A stretch of DNA of 64,000 nt from Neglectibacter timonensis (GTDB lineage Bacteria; Bacillota; Clostridia; Oscillospirales; Acutalibacteraceae): positions 1-64,000 of the forward strand of contig NZ_LT160635.1 in assembly GCF_900048895.1 (NCBI RefSeq). Direction: 5' to 3'. Numbering within the stretch: the stretch's first letter is position 1; the number at the start of each line of letters is the position of its first letter. The position numbers were made by a program, and so were the translations under genes. Below, piece after piece: positions 50,443 to 58,916 of the stretch. The notes under the pieces are model-generated. The model worked only from the letters and a program-made list of their open reading frames with translations. It was not told the origin of the DNA and did no database searches.

Positions 50443-51435
50443 TTATGCCTCTGTCAGCGTTTTGACCAGGTCGGCAATGAGGGCGTCCCGGTGGATGCTG
50501 TTGACGTACCGGATGGGGTGACGGCTGCTGCTGAAGGCGTAATAACCGTCATATTCGGGGATGGGGCTGGGCTTGAGACAATCGTTCATAAAGTCTCCGT
50601 CCGCCAGCCAGCCTACGGTGGTCACATCCCAGATCACCCGGGTCCAATTGTTCTTATAGCGGCTCTCCCGCTCTCCCTCCGAGCAGCTGTAACTGCACAG
50701 GTAATCGCACAGCTCATTTTTTCCCTGGAACCATTTTTCCAGCTCCGGCCCGCTCACCGTGAAGGTGGAGACCACGCCCATACAGGGCAGCTGTACCACG
50801 GCGGCCCCGCAGCCGAAGAGCACCCGTGCCGCGGCCACGTCCTGGATGAGGTTAAACTCGATGCAGTGCTCCCACTCGTGGGCGTTGCCGCCCAGCCAGA
50901 CCACCACGATGCGGTCCCGGATTTCCGGGTTCAGCAGCAGGGCGGAGGCCACGTTGGTGATAGCGCCGATGGCCACCACGTAAAGGGGCTTTTCCGGGGT
51001 GTAGCCCATGGCCCGCTCCGCCAGGTCCTTTGCCGCGTCGGACTGTACGGGTTCCGTTTCGCTGGGCAGATACCGCACGGAGCCGCGGTATACCTTTTCA
51101 CTCAGGTCGGAGCGGCCCATGAGTTTCAGCAGCTTCAAAATTTCCTGATAGCTTTTTTCCATGCCATCCTCTGGACCGGTGGATTTGTCGTTGAAAAAAG
51201 GGGCCGCATATAGGGCCTGCAGCTTCAGCTTGTCCGATTTCTTGACCAGATAGGAGATGGCGTACTGGTCGTCGATTTCATTGTAGGCATCGGTGTCGAT
51301 GACCACGTCCACCGGGCCCTTGGGCTTTTCCAGACGCCGAACCAGGGCCGGCAGGTCGATGGGAGCGGAGAAAAGCTCCCGCAGCTGTTTTTTCTGTTCC
51401 ATCACCAGGCTGATGGTGTCGTTGAGATGATCCAT
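50443..51435 (-). CDS. Inosine/uridine-preferring nucleoside hydrolase family protein
   Basis: Hydrolyses the N-glycosidic bond of ribonucleosides to base and ribose. The calcium-binding signature is DTDAYNEIDDQYA (about residues 43-55), with the downstream family segments YVVAIGAITNVASALLLNP and VWLGGNAHEWE. The C-terminal active-site region (IWDVTTVGWLADGDF) is also seen. The start is uncertain: 51435 gives 330 residues, but GTG at 51486 or ATG at 51402 are possible and none has a strong ribosome site. It is a stand-alone gene; the base preference cannot be told. Confidence 0.85.
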   Translation of the reverse strand: MDHLNDTISLVMEQKKQLRELFSAPIDLPALVRRLEKPKGPVDVVIDTDAYNEIDDQYAISYLVKKSDKLKLQALYAAPFFNDKSTGPEDGMEKSYQEILKLLKLMGRSDLSEKVYRGSVRYLPSETEPVQSDAAKDLAERAMGYTPEKPLYVVAIGAITNVASALLLNPEIRDRIVVVWLGGNAHEWEHCIEFNLIQDVAAARVLFGCGAAVVQLPCMGVVSTFTVSGPELEKWFQGKNELCDYLCSYSCSEGERESRYKNNWTRVIWDVTTVGWLADGDFMNDCLKPSPIPEYDGYYAFSSSRHPIRYVNSIHRDALIADLVKTLTEA

Positions 51436-51687
51436 GACAATGTCCGTGCGCGCAGGCCTGCGCAGGCTCCCGATGGAGGGCTGCACCGTAACTGCGCGGC
51501 TTCCTTTCTTCTGTAATTCCTTTTATACGCCGGTTCGCGGCAGCGCAAGCGCCCCTGCCGCCTCCTCCGTCCTGTCTATAAGCATAGCGGAAACCTGGAA
51601 AAAGTCAAGCGGGAAAATGCGGGGAACAAAAGGAATGGAGAATGCATGCTTGGGAACCGCGGCTTGGTTTTCAAGGCAGGGGTTTTC

Positions 51688-52461
51688 CTATTGGGGCAGC
51701 AGGGCGATGGCCTGAGAGCCCATGGCCTTGTAGGCGGTTTCCACATCGTCTCTCGGATAGGCGGTGTTCTTTTCGGCCAAGGGGTCGTTGAGATAATAGC
51801 TGGTATCGTCCCAACCCACCAGCACGGCACAGTGCAGGGGCTCAATCCAGGTAAAGGGCTCGCCGGAGCTTTCCAGCAGCCAGGTATCCCCCTCAGAGGC
51901 GGGGGCCATATCAATGGTGACCCACACAAGGACGGGGGTACCGTCGGCAAGATACTGGCTGCAAAGGGTTTCCAGAGATTCCCCGGTGAGGTCCCTGGTC
52001 TCATACCTGCCCTGTGAGGCTTGCTCCAGGGCAGAGAGAATCACAGGGGCAAAGCAGCCCCAGCCGGATTCCGACCGGGGATCCCCGGGGAAAGCCTCGG
52101 AAGGGTCGCAGCCTGTCAGGACGCCGTCTTCACCCTGGTGAGGGGCGTCCCCCAGGGGAAGATACCGGTCCACAAACTCTCCTGGGGAGAGGTCTATTCC
52201 CAAATATTGCAGCGCCATTACGGCGGAAACGCTTTCACAGCCGGTGGGGAATTCCGGCAGCTGGCTGAGAAACGGCACATCGAGCACGGTCATGGCATCC
52301 GGTCCTCCCTTCCGGTTATCTTCCGGAGAATGGAGCAAGGCAGGCCGGCTGAGAAGAAATAGGGCTGCGCCCAACAAGAGCAGCGCGGCCGCAGGGAGCA
52401 GCAGCTTCCACTTCCCCCCGCACGCATGGCGCCTTGTCCGTTTGATTGCATAGGATGTCAT
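51688..52461 (-). CDS. C39-like (Peptidase_C39_2) exported cysteine peptidase
   Basis: 257 residues. One N-terminal membrane anchor (WKLLLPAAALLLLGAALFLL, about 18-37) is followed by a papain-like domain. The catalytic Cys lies in FPTGCESVSAVMALQYLGID and His in PLHCAVLVGWDDTSYYLNDP, both classic for the family. Members of this clostridial group are exported and of unknown substrate. GGGAGGG precedes the ATG. A GCAAAA direct-repeat box lies 61-78 bp upstream of the start codon, the same as upstream of the response regulator, so control by that regulator is likely. Confidence 0.85.
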   Translation of the reverse strand: MTSYAIKRTRRHACGGKWKLLLPAAALLLLGAALFLLSRPALLHSPEDNRKGGPDAMTVLDVPFLSQLPEFPTGCESVSAVMALQYLGIDLSPGEFVDRYLPLGDAPHQGEDGVLTGCDPSEAFPGDPRSESGWGCFAPVILSALEQASQGRYETRDLTGESLETLCSQYLADGTPVLVWVTIDMAPASEGDTWLLESSGEPFTWIEPLHCAVLVGWDDTSYYLNDPLAEKNTAYPRDDVETAYKAMGSQAIALLPQ

Positions 52462-52521
52462 AGAAATCCCTCCCTTTTCTCCAGTATCTCATGGAGAAGG
52501 GCAGAAAGTCCCCATCGAGTT

Positions 52522-52539
52522 GCAAAAGAAATGCAAAAT
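52522..52539 (+). promoter_or_regulatory. GCAAAA direct-repeat box upstream of the C39-like gene
   Basis: GCAAAAGAAATGCAAAAT: two GCAAAA half-sites 11 bp apart, the spacing bound by OmpR-type regulators. An identical 18-mer stands at 55617-55634 on the other strand. It overlaps the end of the 52539 gene, upstream of the peptidase gene. Confidence 0.6.
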
Positions 52540-53399
52540 CAGTCTGCCAGCTGCAGGCTGAACCCGGTAATGGCGTCCAGGTTTTCCTGGTAATACAGCA
52601 CCAGGGAATCCACGCCGCCGCGCCGGTTTTGGGAAAAGGCGATGAGGGTTTCCCCTTCCCGGGAAAGCGTGGTGTAATCGGCATATTGGATCAACTCGGA
52701 CATCACCTGATAAGCGTTCTCCTCCTCTGAAAATTCATAGCCGAAGTCGGAGTACAGATACAGCATCCCATCCACGTAGTTCAGGAGGATATTCGGCTTT
52801 TCCATGGGAACATCCTCCGGCGAGGATGCTTCGGTCTGGGAGAATTCCCGGTATTTTAGAAGGCTTCGGGCTTCCTCTACATAGGAGCGCAGCTTTTCGC
52901 TGGGATTCTCCACGGGGACGCTTTCTCCGAAGCCGTCCAGAGACTTCTGGTGGATATAGCAGATGTACCGGCTGTCCAGGGCCATGCTGACGGAGAAGTG
53001 GTCGGAAATTTTGGTTTCCGGCAGGTAGAGGAGCTCCGATTTGGGATCCACCAGAATCCGGTTTTCCCGGTCGATACGGGCCGGAGAATCCCCAGCCCTG
53101 TCCAGAAAATCGGCAAGCATTTTGCCCGCGGAGAAACAGGGCTCGGAGACAGCGTCCTGCTGCATGGCTTCTGTCAGAAGGAGGCAGGAGGAACGGTCAA
53201 ACAAATTCCATGGGTACACCAGGACTTCGCTTCCGGAGCCGGAGAAAAAAGCATTTTGAATGCCCTCCTGCTTCACGCCGGAAAATACCTGGCCGGTATA
53301 ATCCGGAAGAAACCGGCTGACGGCGCCGGAGCCGAAAAAACCAGCGGAAACGATGAGGAGGGCCAGCAGGAAGGGCAGTACATTTTTGATCAGCCTCAT
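52539..53399 (-). CDS. Membrane-anchored exported protein of the two-component operon
   Basis: 286 residues. One N-terminal membrane segment (VLPFLLALLIVSAGFFGSGA, about 7-26) with no further hydrophobic stretch, then an outside domain. I do not recognise a named family; the position after an OmpR regulator and kinase resembles YycH/YycI-type accessory proteins, but sequence identity is not evident. Its start overlaps the kinase stop codon (ATGA), so translation is coupled. It likely modulates the kinase or is its main target. Confidence 0.7.
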   Translation of the reverse strand: MRLIKNVLPFLLALLIVSAGFFGSGAVSRFLPDYTGQVFSGVKQEGIQNAFFSGSGSEVLVYPWNLFDRSSCLLLTEAMQQDAVSEPCFSAGKMLADFLDRAGDSPARIDRENRILVDPKSELLYLPETKISDHFSVSMALDSRYICYIHQKSLDGFGESVPVENPSEKLRSYVEEARSLLKYREFSQTEASSPEDVPMEKPNILLNYVDGMLYLYSDFGYEFSEEENAYQVMSELIQYADYTTLSREGETLIAFSQNRRGGVDSLVLYYQENLDAITGFSLQLAD

Positions 53400-54862
53400 G
53401 TGCTTTCCCCTCCTTCCGGTTCTGCGGGCGGCGTCTCAGGAAAGGCCAGAAACACGGTGGTGCCCTGACCCGGAGCGCTTTTGATGCGCAGCTGCGCGCC
53501 GTGCATCTCTGCGATGCGGGCGCACAGCGCCAGACCCAGGCCCGCGCCGCCGTTTTTGCGGGAACGGGATTTGTCAGCCATATAGAAGGCCTCCGTAGCC
53601 CGCCGGACCGTCTTCTCATCCATTCCAATGCCCCAGTCCGACACGGAGAGGATTACCGTGCCCTCTCCCTTCACGCAGGAGAGGAGCACTTCCTCCCCTT
53701 CTTTGGAGGCCTTGGCAGCATTGTCCACCAGGTTGTAGAGCAGGGATTTCACCAGCTCCCGGTCAGCGGTCAGCTTTTCCCCCGAGGATTCCCACAGCAG
53801 GCGGATGCCCCGGCGGGCCAGCAGGGGAGCCATGGTCAAGCCCATCTCCCGAAATAGAAGGTCTACGTCCAGCTCGGCATAATCCGGCTTGGCGTGGTTG
53901 GCGACAGCCAGCTCCATCAGCTTGCCGGAAAGGGTCTGCAGGCGTTTGGCCTCTTCCACGACGACCCCGGAATACTCCCTGCGCTGCTTGTCGCTGACTG
54001 TACGCTTGATGCGCAGCAGGTCGGCAAAGCCCAGAATGGAGGTGAGGGGCGTTTTCATCTCGTGGGCCAGATTGTCGATAAACTGTTTGCGGCTGTCGGC
54101 GATCCCCTGGATGCGCTCCACGTTTTCCTCCACGGACCGGGCCATGGTATTGACGTTCTGAGAGAGCTCCCGGAATTCCCGGGAGCCGGATTCCTGCAGG
54201 CGCAGGCCATACTCCCCCCGGGCGATTTGGCCGATGCCCCGGTTTACCCTGCCCAGAGGGGAGAGCAGCCTGCGGATGACCAGGCTCAGCACCGCGGCCA
54301 TCACCAGGGAAAAGAGCAGCAGGAAGCCCTGGGCGTACCGGGTTTCCTGCTCTCTGGCCCGGTAGATCCCTGTGAGCTCCCGTACGGTAAAAAGCTCATA
54401 TTCCTCGCCTTCGATGGGCAGGAGGGAGGCGGTCACGATATGATACCGGTCCCCGTCTTTTTCAATGACGGTGCGGCACTCCTCCCCGTTAAGCGTTTTT
54501 TGCTCCATGCTTTCCAAAAGGCTTCCGGAGCGCAGTTCTATGGGGGTGTTGGCTGAGGCTATGCGGACGCCGTCCCTGTAAACCGCCATGCCGCCCTTGC
54601 CGCCCGCCTGGTCTGCGGCGGCCTGCACCAGAATGCTTTCCGCCTCGCCGTCCCCCAGGAAAGGCTGGCCGGAGCCGGCTTTTCGATAATTTAGCTTGCT
54701 GAAAATGCCGGCGGAAAAGAAGCTGTGCTCGGTCAGGGACCGGTCCGTTTCAGCAGATACCGTGCGGCTGAATTCCTGCTGGATCAGCAGCTGGGAGGTG
54801 CAGAAAACCGACAGCACCGCCAGGGCCAGCGTGCAGAGAAATACCTTGTGCCACAGCTTCAT
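53396..54862 (-). CDS. Sensor histidine kinase (OmpR-type partner)
   Basis: 488 residues. Two membrane segments (about 6-26 and 178-198) enclose an outside sensor region of about 150 residues. A HAMP domain (about 200-250) leads to the HisKA domain with phospho-acceptor H267 in LAHEMKTPLTSILGF, and a HATPase domain with the N box LLYNLVDNAAKAS, G1 box DWGIGMD and G2 box KNGGAGLGLALC. It begins 21 bp after the response regulator gene and overlaps the next gene by four bases. The signal is unknown; cell-wall stress is a reasonable guess given the peptidase next door. Confidence 0.92.
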   Translation of the reverse strand: MKLWHKVFLCTLALAVLSVFCTSQLLIQQEFSRTVSAETDRSLTEHSFFSAGIFSKLNYRKAGSGQPFLGDGEAESILVQAAADQAGGKGGMAVYRDGVRIASANTPIELRSGSLLESMEQKTLNGEECRTVIEKDGDRYHIVTASLLPIEGEEYELFTVRELTGIYRAREQETRYAQGFLLLFSLVMAAVLSLVIRRLLSPLGRVNRGIGQIARGEYGLRLQESGSREFRELSQNVNTMARSVEENVERIQGIADSRKQFIDNLAHEMKTPLTSILGFADLLRIKRTVSDKQRREYSGVVVEEAKRLQTLSGKLMELAVANHAKPDYAELDVDLLFREMGLTMAPLLARRGIRLLWESSGEKLTADRELVKSLLYNLVDNAAKASKEGEEVLLSCVKGEGTVILSVSDWGIGMDEKTVRRATEAFYMADKSRSRKNGGAGLGLALCARIAEMHGAQLRIKSAPGQGTTVFLAFPETPPAEPEGGEST

Positions 54863-54883
54863 AGGGGTTTCCCTCCTTCCGGA

Positions 54884-55540
54884 TCAACGGCTTTCCAGGC
54901 AGTAGCCCAGCTTGGGAATGGTGACCAGCTTTCCCTTCAAATTCAGCTTTCTGCGCACCTGCTGCACGTGGATGTCCACGGTACGGCTCTCCCCTTCAAA
55001 TTCATATCCCCAGATTGCCGCCATCAGCCGTTCCCGGGTAATGGCGATATCCACGTTCTGCATGAAAAAGACCAGCACGTCAAATTCCTTGGGCGTCAGC
55101 GGTACCCGCTCTCCATTTTTTGTGACCACATGCTTCTGCAGGTCTACCAGAATGCCGTCATAGGCCAGCTGTTGACGGCCCGCGTTGGTTCTGCGCAGCA
55201 CCACTTCGATGCGGGCCAGCAGTTCCACCGCCTCAAAGGGCTTGACGATGTAGTCCTCCGCCCCCAGCCGCAGCCCCTTCACCTTGTCTCCCACGTCCTG
55301 CAGGGCGGTCAGAAAGATGACGGGCGTACCCTTGTTTTTTATCTTCGTCAGAATTTCAAAGCCGTCCATGCCGGGCAGCATCACATCTAAAAGGATCAAG
55401 TCGTAGCTGCCCTCCAGGATGCGCCGCACCGCCTCACTGCCGTCGGCGCAGCCATCGCAGCGGTATCCCACCATGGAAAGCGTCGCCTCAATCATCCTGG
55501 CGATGTTTTCATCGTCCTCCACAATCAGAATCTCAGCCAA
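54884..55540 (-). CDS. OmpR/PhoB family response regulator
   Basis: 218 residues. The receiver domain has acidic ED at 8-10, phosphorylation site D52 in LILLDVMLPGMDG, T/A switch region FLTALQD and K in YIVKPFEAVELL. The winged helix domain (about 125-218) has the recognition segment RTVDIHVQQVRRKL. It is the first gene of a three-gene operon with the histidine kinase and the 52539 protein. A repeated GCAAAA box lies upstream of its promoter, so autoregulation is likely. Confidence 0.93.
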   Translation of the reverse strand: MAEILIVEDDENIARMIEATLSMVGYRCDGCADGSEAVRRILEGSYDLILLDVMLPGMDGFEILTKIKNKGTPVIFLTALQDVGDKVKGLRLGAEDYIVKPFEAVELLARIEVVLRRTNAGRQQLAYDGILVDLQKHVVTKNGERVPLTPKEFDVLVFFMQNVDIAITRERLMAAIWGYEFEGESRTVDIHVQQVRRKLNLKGKLVTIPKLGYCLESR

Positions 55541-55564
55541 TGCGTTCCCTCCCCTTCTGTTTCT

Positions 55565-55593
55565 ATTTTACTATGTCAAACTACCTTTTGCAA
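55565..55593 (-). promoter_or_regulatory. Promoter of the two-component operon
   Basis: Minus strand TTGCAA (55593-55588), 17-bp spacer, TAAAAT (55570-55565). A further GCAAAA half-site overlaps the -35. Confidence 0.6.
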
Positions 55594-55616
55594 AGAAGAA
55601 GGGAGTATCTGGCAAA

Positions 55617-55634
55617 ATTTTGCATTTCTTTTGC
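55617..55634 (-). promoter_or_regulatory. GCAAAA direct-repeat box upstream of the response regulator promoter
   Basis: Minus strand GCAAAAGAAATGCAAAAT, identical to 52522-52539. A third GCAAAA stands seven bases further upstream. It lies just upstream of the -35, the place for an activator such as the OmpR-type product of the gene it precedes. Confidence 0.6.
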
Positions 55635-55650
55635 TTTTTGCAATCTCTGA

Positions 55651-55701
55651 CGGGAAAAGGGAGCGCGGCAGTCTTTTCTTCTGCCGCACTCCCTTTTCCC
55701 G
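55651..55701. terminator. Strong hairpin between the two-component operon and the oxidoreductase gene
   Basis: CGGGAAAAGGGAG-C-GCGGCAG (55651-55671) pairs with CTGCCGC-A-CTCCCTTTTCCCG (55681-55701), one mismatch in 21. There is no long T-run, so termination is likely but not certain. It may end transcription of the 55827 gene. Confidence 0.55.
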
Positions 55702-55826
55702 ATCAACTGGATCAACCCTTTTTTCGACAGGCAGCGGCGCCCTATGGTGCAGCGCGCCGGACTCCTCTTATAGAAAAGACTTTGCGTCAGGGGGATTGCC
55801 GCCGCCGTTTCCGCATCTCCTCTTTC

Positions 55827-56885
55827 TCAATAGGACACCTTGACGGGAAGTCCGGTTTCCATGGATTCGTTGCAGGCCATGGCGAAGGCTACGCTTTTGT
55901 ACGCGTCCGCATAGGGAGATCGTATCCTGGAGGGGTCTCCCGTAAGCACTGCGTCAAGAAAGGTTCTGTCGCATGCAAGGCCGAAATCCTCCCGGCTTTC
56001 CACAGTGACGCCCACCTCGTTGTCGCTTTTGCGCTGGGTGCCGTCCCCCGCGATGATACCCGAAGATTCTGCGGGCCGGTCCGCCTCGGTGGTTCCATAC
56101 AGGGTGGCTTTGGCGCACAGATAGTAATCCATACGGGCGCTCCGGGAACCGAACGTCATCTTGGAGTCCCAGGAGGCGCCGCTCAAAGAGTAGCAGCCCG
56201 TCATCATCGTGCAGGTAATGCCGTTTTGAAACGTGATCAGCGTGGTGGAGAGGTCATCCGTAAAATACCCAGGGTTCTCCTCCTGCGTGATATAGCCCCG
56301 GCTGGGAACAGAGTATACGGTATCCGGCTCTGTTTTCAGAAGATAACGCAGCATATCCAGCTGATGGATGGTCTGCTCCACCAGCTGCCCGCCCGAGGCG
56401 GCCTTGTTATTCCACCAAGGGGCCTCCGGGATGCCTCCCACCCGGGAAGCCGCCACATGCAGGACCGGGTGGCTGTCAATAAACTCCATGGCGGTTTCGT
56501 TGATGGTATCGTAACGGCACTGGAAGCCGGAGGCGGCGATCAAGCCCTTTTCCTCCACCTGCCGCACCAGTTCCCTGGCAAGTTTCATGTCCAAGGCCAG
56601 AGGCTTCTCCACAAAGAAGGGGATTCCCCTGCGGATGGTCTCAAATTCAATGCGTCCGTGACAGGTGGGCGGAACGCAGAGGAATACCAGGTCTGGCCGC
56701 ACTTCGTCATACATCTGTATAAAATCTGAATAGGCCTTGCCGCTCCCGGCTTTTTTGACAAAGCTCTGGGCACGATCCAAAAGCAGGTCGCAGAAGCCCG
56801 CCAGTTCAACGTCATGAAACTTTAGAAAATGTTCCAGATGGTAAGAACCGATTCCTCCGCAGCCAATTAAAGCCAGTTTTTTCAT
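55827..56885 (-). CDS. Gfo/Idh/MocA family oxidoreductase
   Basis: 352-residue NAD(P)-dependent sugar or inositol dehydrogenase. The Rossmann motif is LALIGCGGIGSYHLEHFL (about 4-21); the catalytic EKP is in FFVEKPLALDM; the C-terminal domain has GGQLVEQTIHQLDMLRYLL with the active-site His region. The ATG at 56885 is preferred over a GTG at 56894, because GGAG lies 11 bases upstream. It follows the isomerase gene at once, so the pair is co-transcribed; such pairs work in inositol or unusual-sugar catabolism. The substrate is not predictable. Confidence 0.9.
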   Translation of the reverse strand: MKKLALIGCGGIGSYHLEHFLKFHDVELAGFCDLLLDRAQSFVKKAGSGKAYSDFIQMYDEVRPDLVFLCVPPTCHGRIEFETIRRGIPFFVEKPLALDMKLARELVRQVEEKGLIAASGFQCRYDTINETAMEFIDSHPVLHVAASRVGGIPEAPWWNNKAASGGQLVEQTIHQLDMLRYLLKTEPDTVYSVPSRGYITQEENPGYFTDDLSTTLITFQNGITCTMMTGCYSLSGASWDSKMTFGSRSARMDYYLCAKATLYGTTEADRPAESSGIIAGDGTQRKSDNEVGVTVESREDFGLACDRTFLDAVLTGDPSRIRSPYADAYKSVAFAMACNESMETGLPVKVSY

Positions 56886-56890
56886 TATTT

Positions 56891-57751
56891 TCACTGCTCC
56901 TTTTCGTTTTCTTCCAAGATCCTGACCATGGCCTTCGCCACGGCGCTGTAAAATTTTTCATAGGGAATTTCCGGGACGGCGGAATCTTCCCTGAACACCT
57001 CAGCGGTCAAATACCCGTCGAATCCCGTCCGGCGCAAGGCGGGGAGGACCGCCTTCCAATTTACATCGCCCAGGAGCAGGTCCACGAAAGCGCCGCCCTG
57101 GTTCAGGCCGCCCCGGCGCTTGAAGTCTTTGATATGGACATTATGAATACGTTCTCCCAGAACCTCAATCCAAAATTCCGGCCAGGAAAACGCGACCACG
57201 TTGCCCACGTCGAAGTAGGCGCCGACAAAGGGGCAATCCAGCCTGTCGATGAATTCCGCCATCTGAAAGGGCGAGGTAAAAAATCCGTTCCAGACATTTT
57301 CCACCCCCGTATAAACCCCGGATTTCAGGATTTCCTCCCGCAGGGAAAGCAGGGTTTCCAAGGATCTCCGGCCGTCTTCAACAAGGGAAATTTTAGGGCT
57401 GCCTCCGCCCGGCACCACCAGGATGCCCCCGCTTTCAAGGGCCTGCGCGCATTCTAACTGTTTTTTAAGAAGCGTTTTGGTGAACGCCCGCTCCACGGAG
57501 TCGGGCGACCCCATTTTCCCGCCGTACAGGGAGGAGGAAATACTCACCACGGGCAACTCGTACCGTTTGGAAAGCGCCCGGAGCTGCCTTAGCTCCTCTC
57601 CGGTGGTAGAAAGGGTCAGGGAATGGGCGGAATGGTTTTCGGCGTCCACATTCAGTTCGACGCCGTCGAAACCTGCCTCATGAAGCTGACGGAACATCTC
57701 TTCAAACCCGGTTTCAGGGTCCACAGCCCAGGCATTGATCGATTTTTTCAT
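56891..57751 (-). CDS. Sugar phosphate isomerase/epimerase family protein (AP endonuclease 2 fold)
   Basis: 286 residues of the xylose-isomerase-like TIM barrel. Metal ligands are visible as Glu in VYTGVENVWNGF, Asp in GAYFDVGNVVAF, His in NVHIKDFKRR and Glu in YLTAEVFRED. Start MKKSINAWAVDPETGF; AAAGGAG precedes the ATG. It is first in a two-gene operon with the Gfo/Idh/MocA gene and divergent from an AraC-type regulator. The combination suggests catabolism of an inositol- or hexose-derived compound, unspecified. Confidence 0.9.
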   Translation of the reverse strand: MKKSINAWAVDPETGFEEMFRQLHEAGFDGVELNVDAENHSAHSLTLSTTGEELRQLRALSKRYELPVVSISSSLYGGKMGSPDSVERAFTKTLLKKQLECAQALESGGILVVPGGGSPKISLVEDGRRSLETLLSLREEILKSGVYTGVENVWNGFFTSPFQMAEFIDRLDCPFVGAYFDVGNVVAFSWPEFWIEVLGERIHNVHIKDFKRRGGLNQGGAFVDLLLGDVNWKAVLPALRRTGFDGYLTAEVFREDSAVPEIPYEKFYSAVAKAMVRILEENEKEQ

Positions 57752-57959
57752 GGAAATGCGTCTCCTTTCCAGTTGCCGCGGGAGGCACGGTTGATTCAGA
57801 GGCCGTCTGGAAACGAACCTATTTGCCTCTCAAAAACACCCTCGCCTCTTGTTTCTTCTGTGATTTCAGTATAGACTGGGACCAGGGGAAAGCATATACA
57901 GAAAACGCCTTATTCTATGGATAAATCGCCTGTTATAAAACGGAAAGGAGTGACGGCGG

Positions 57960-58811
57960 ATGCCTACGGAGCAATCCTACTATCTCTCCCTGGAGGTGGA
58001 GGGGAACAACGTGTGCCGTACGGACCGCAGGCTGGTGATTAACTGTACCGGCGTCTGCGTCCTGCCACGGCCCTTTGAAACCCGCCTGCTGGCGGGCCGG
58101 GAGGATTACTATCTGCAATATCTGGTAAAAGGGGAGATGCGGGTATGGCTGGACGGGGAGGAACGGCTGATGCAGCCGGGGCAGGCGGTGCTCTACTACC
58201 CCCATACCGGTTACCGCTACGCCATGAAGGGCAGGGAAGAGGTGCAATACTATTGGGTTCATTTCACAGGTACAGACGCGGACTCGCTCATTGCCGGCTG
58301 CCGTCTGCCCACCTGCACGCTTCTGCAGGTGGGCGGCGGGGCGTCCGTCGCCTCCGGCTTTGAGGAACTCTTTCATGATTTTATCCTTCGCGACCACTGC
58401 TTTGATCTGTCGGCGTCCTCCAAACTTATCTCCATATGCGTGGAAATCAGCCGCTGCCTGGATCCGGTGCAGGGCGGCCGTTCCGGCGCCGGAGGCCGCA
58501 TCCGCCGCGCCCTCATCTATATCCACCAGAATTATGAGAAGGAGATCAGCGTCCCGTTTTTGGCGGAATTGGCGCATCTGAGCCCGAGCCGCTTTCGCGC
58601 CCTGTTCCGGGAGGCAACCGGCCTTTCTCCTCTGGACTACCTGTTGGTTTTACGTCTGAACCATGCCCGCCAGCTGATGCTTCAAACAGGGAGTTCCATC
58701 GGAGAGGTTGCCAGGGCGGTGGGCTACGAGGATCAGCTCTATTTCAGCCGTATTTTTAAAAAACGTACCGGACTTTCCCCCTCTGCCTACCGCCGCGGCG
58801 CACAGAGGTGA
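57960..58811 (+). CDS. AraC family transcription regulator
   Basis: 283 residues. The N-terminal cupin-like sensor (about 25-110) has YYLQYLVKGEMRVWLDGEER and YWVHFTGT. The C-terminal double helix-turn-helix (about 180-280) has ISVPFLAELAHLSPSRFRAL and GEVARAVGYEDQLYFSRIFK, ending KRTGLSPSAYRR. AAAGGAG lies before the ATG. Divergent from the isomerase/oxidoreductase pair, with about 200 bp between, so it very probably regulates them in answer to the sugar. Confidence 0.93.
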   Translation: MPTEQSYYLSLEVEGNNVCRTDRRLVINCTGVCVLPRPFETRLLAGREDYYLQYLVKGEMRVWLDGEERLMQPGQAVLYYPHTGYRYAMKGREEVQYYWVHFTGTDADSLIAGCRLPTCTLLQVGGGASVASGFEELFHDFILRDHCFDLSASSKLISICVEISRCLDPVQGGRSGAGGRIRRALIYIHQNYEKEISVPFLAELAHLSPSRFRALFREATGLSPLDYLLVLRLNHARQLMLQTGSSIGEVARAVGYEDQLYFSRIFKKRTGLSPSAYRRGAQR

Positions 58812-58850
58812 GGCGTTTCGGAAGCGGACGGGTACGCCGTGGGGAATAGG

Positions 58851-58895
58851 AGAAGGGGCTGATGCAAAACGCTGCGTTTTGCATCAGCCCCTTCT
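58851..58895. terminator. Perfect long hairpin between convergent genes
   Basis: AGAAGGGGCTGATGCAAAACG (58851-58871, one strand of a 21-bp perfect stem) pairs with CGTTTTGCATCAGCCCC and TTCT (to 58895) around a CTG loop. It lies between the AraC gene and the lipoprotein gene, which converge here; it has no long T-run. Confidence 0.6.
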
Positions 58896-58916
58896 AAAAT
58901 GGGAGTAATCTCTTGT

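Noticed and set aside
52522-55634. The two inverted 18-bp boxes as ends of an invertible or mobile 3-kb segment
   Set aside because: They are inverted and flank the two-component operon, but each is a direct repeat of GCAAAA beside a promoter, with no recombinase nearby; regulator binding sites explain them better.
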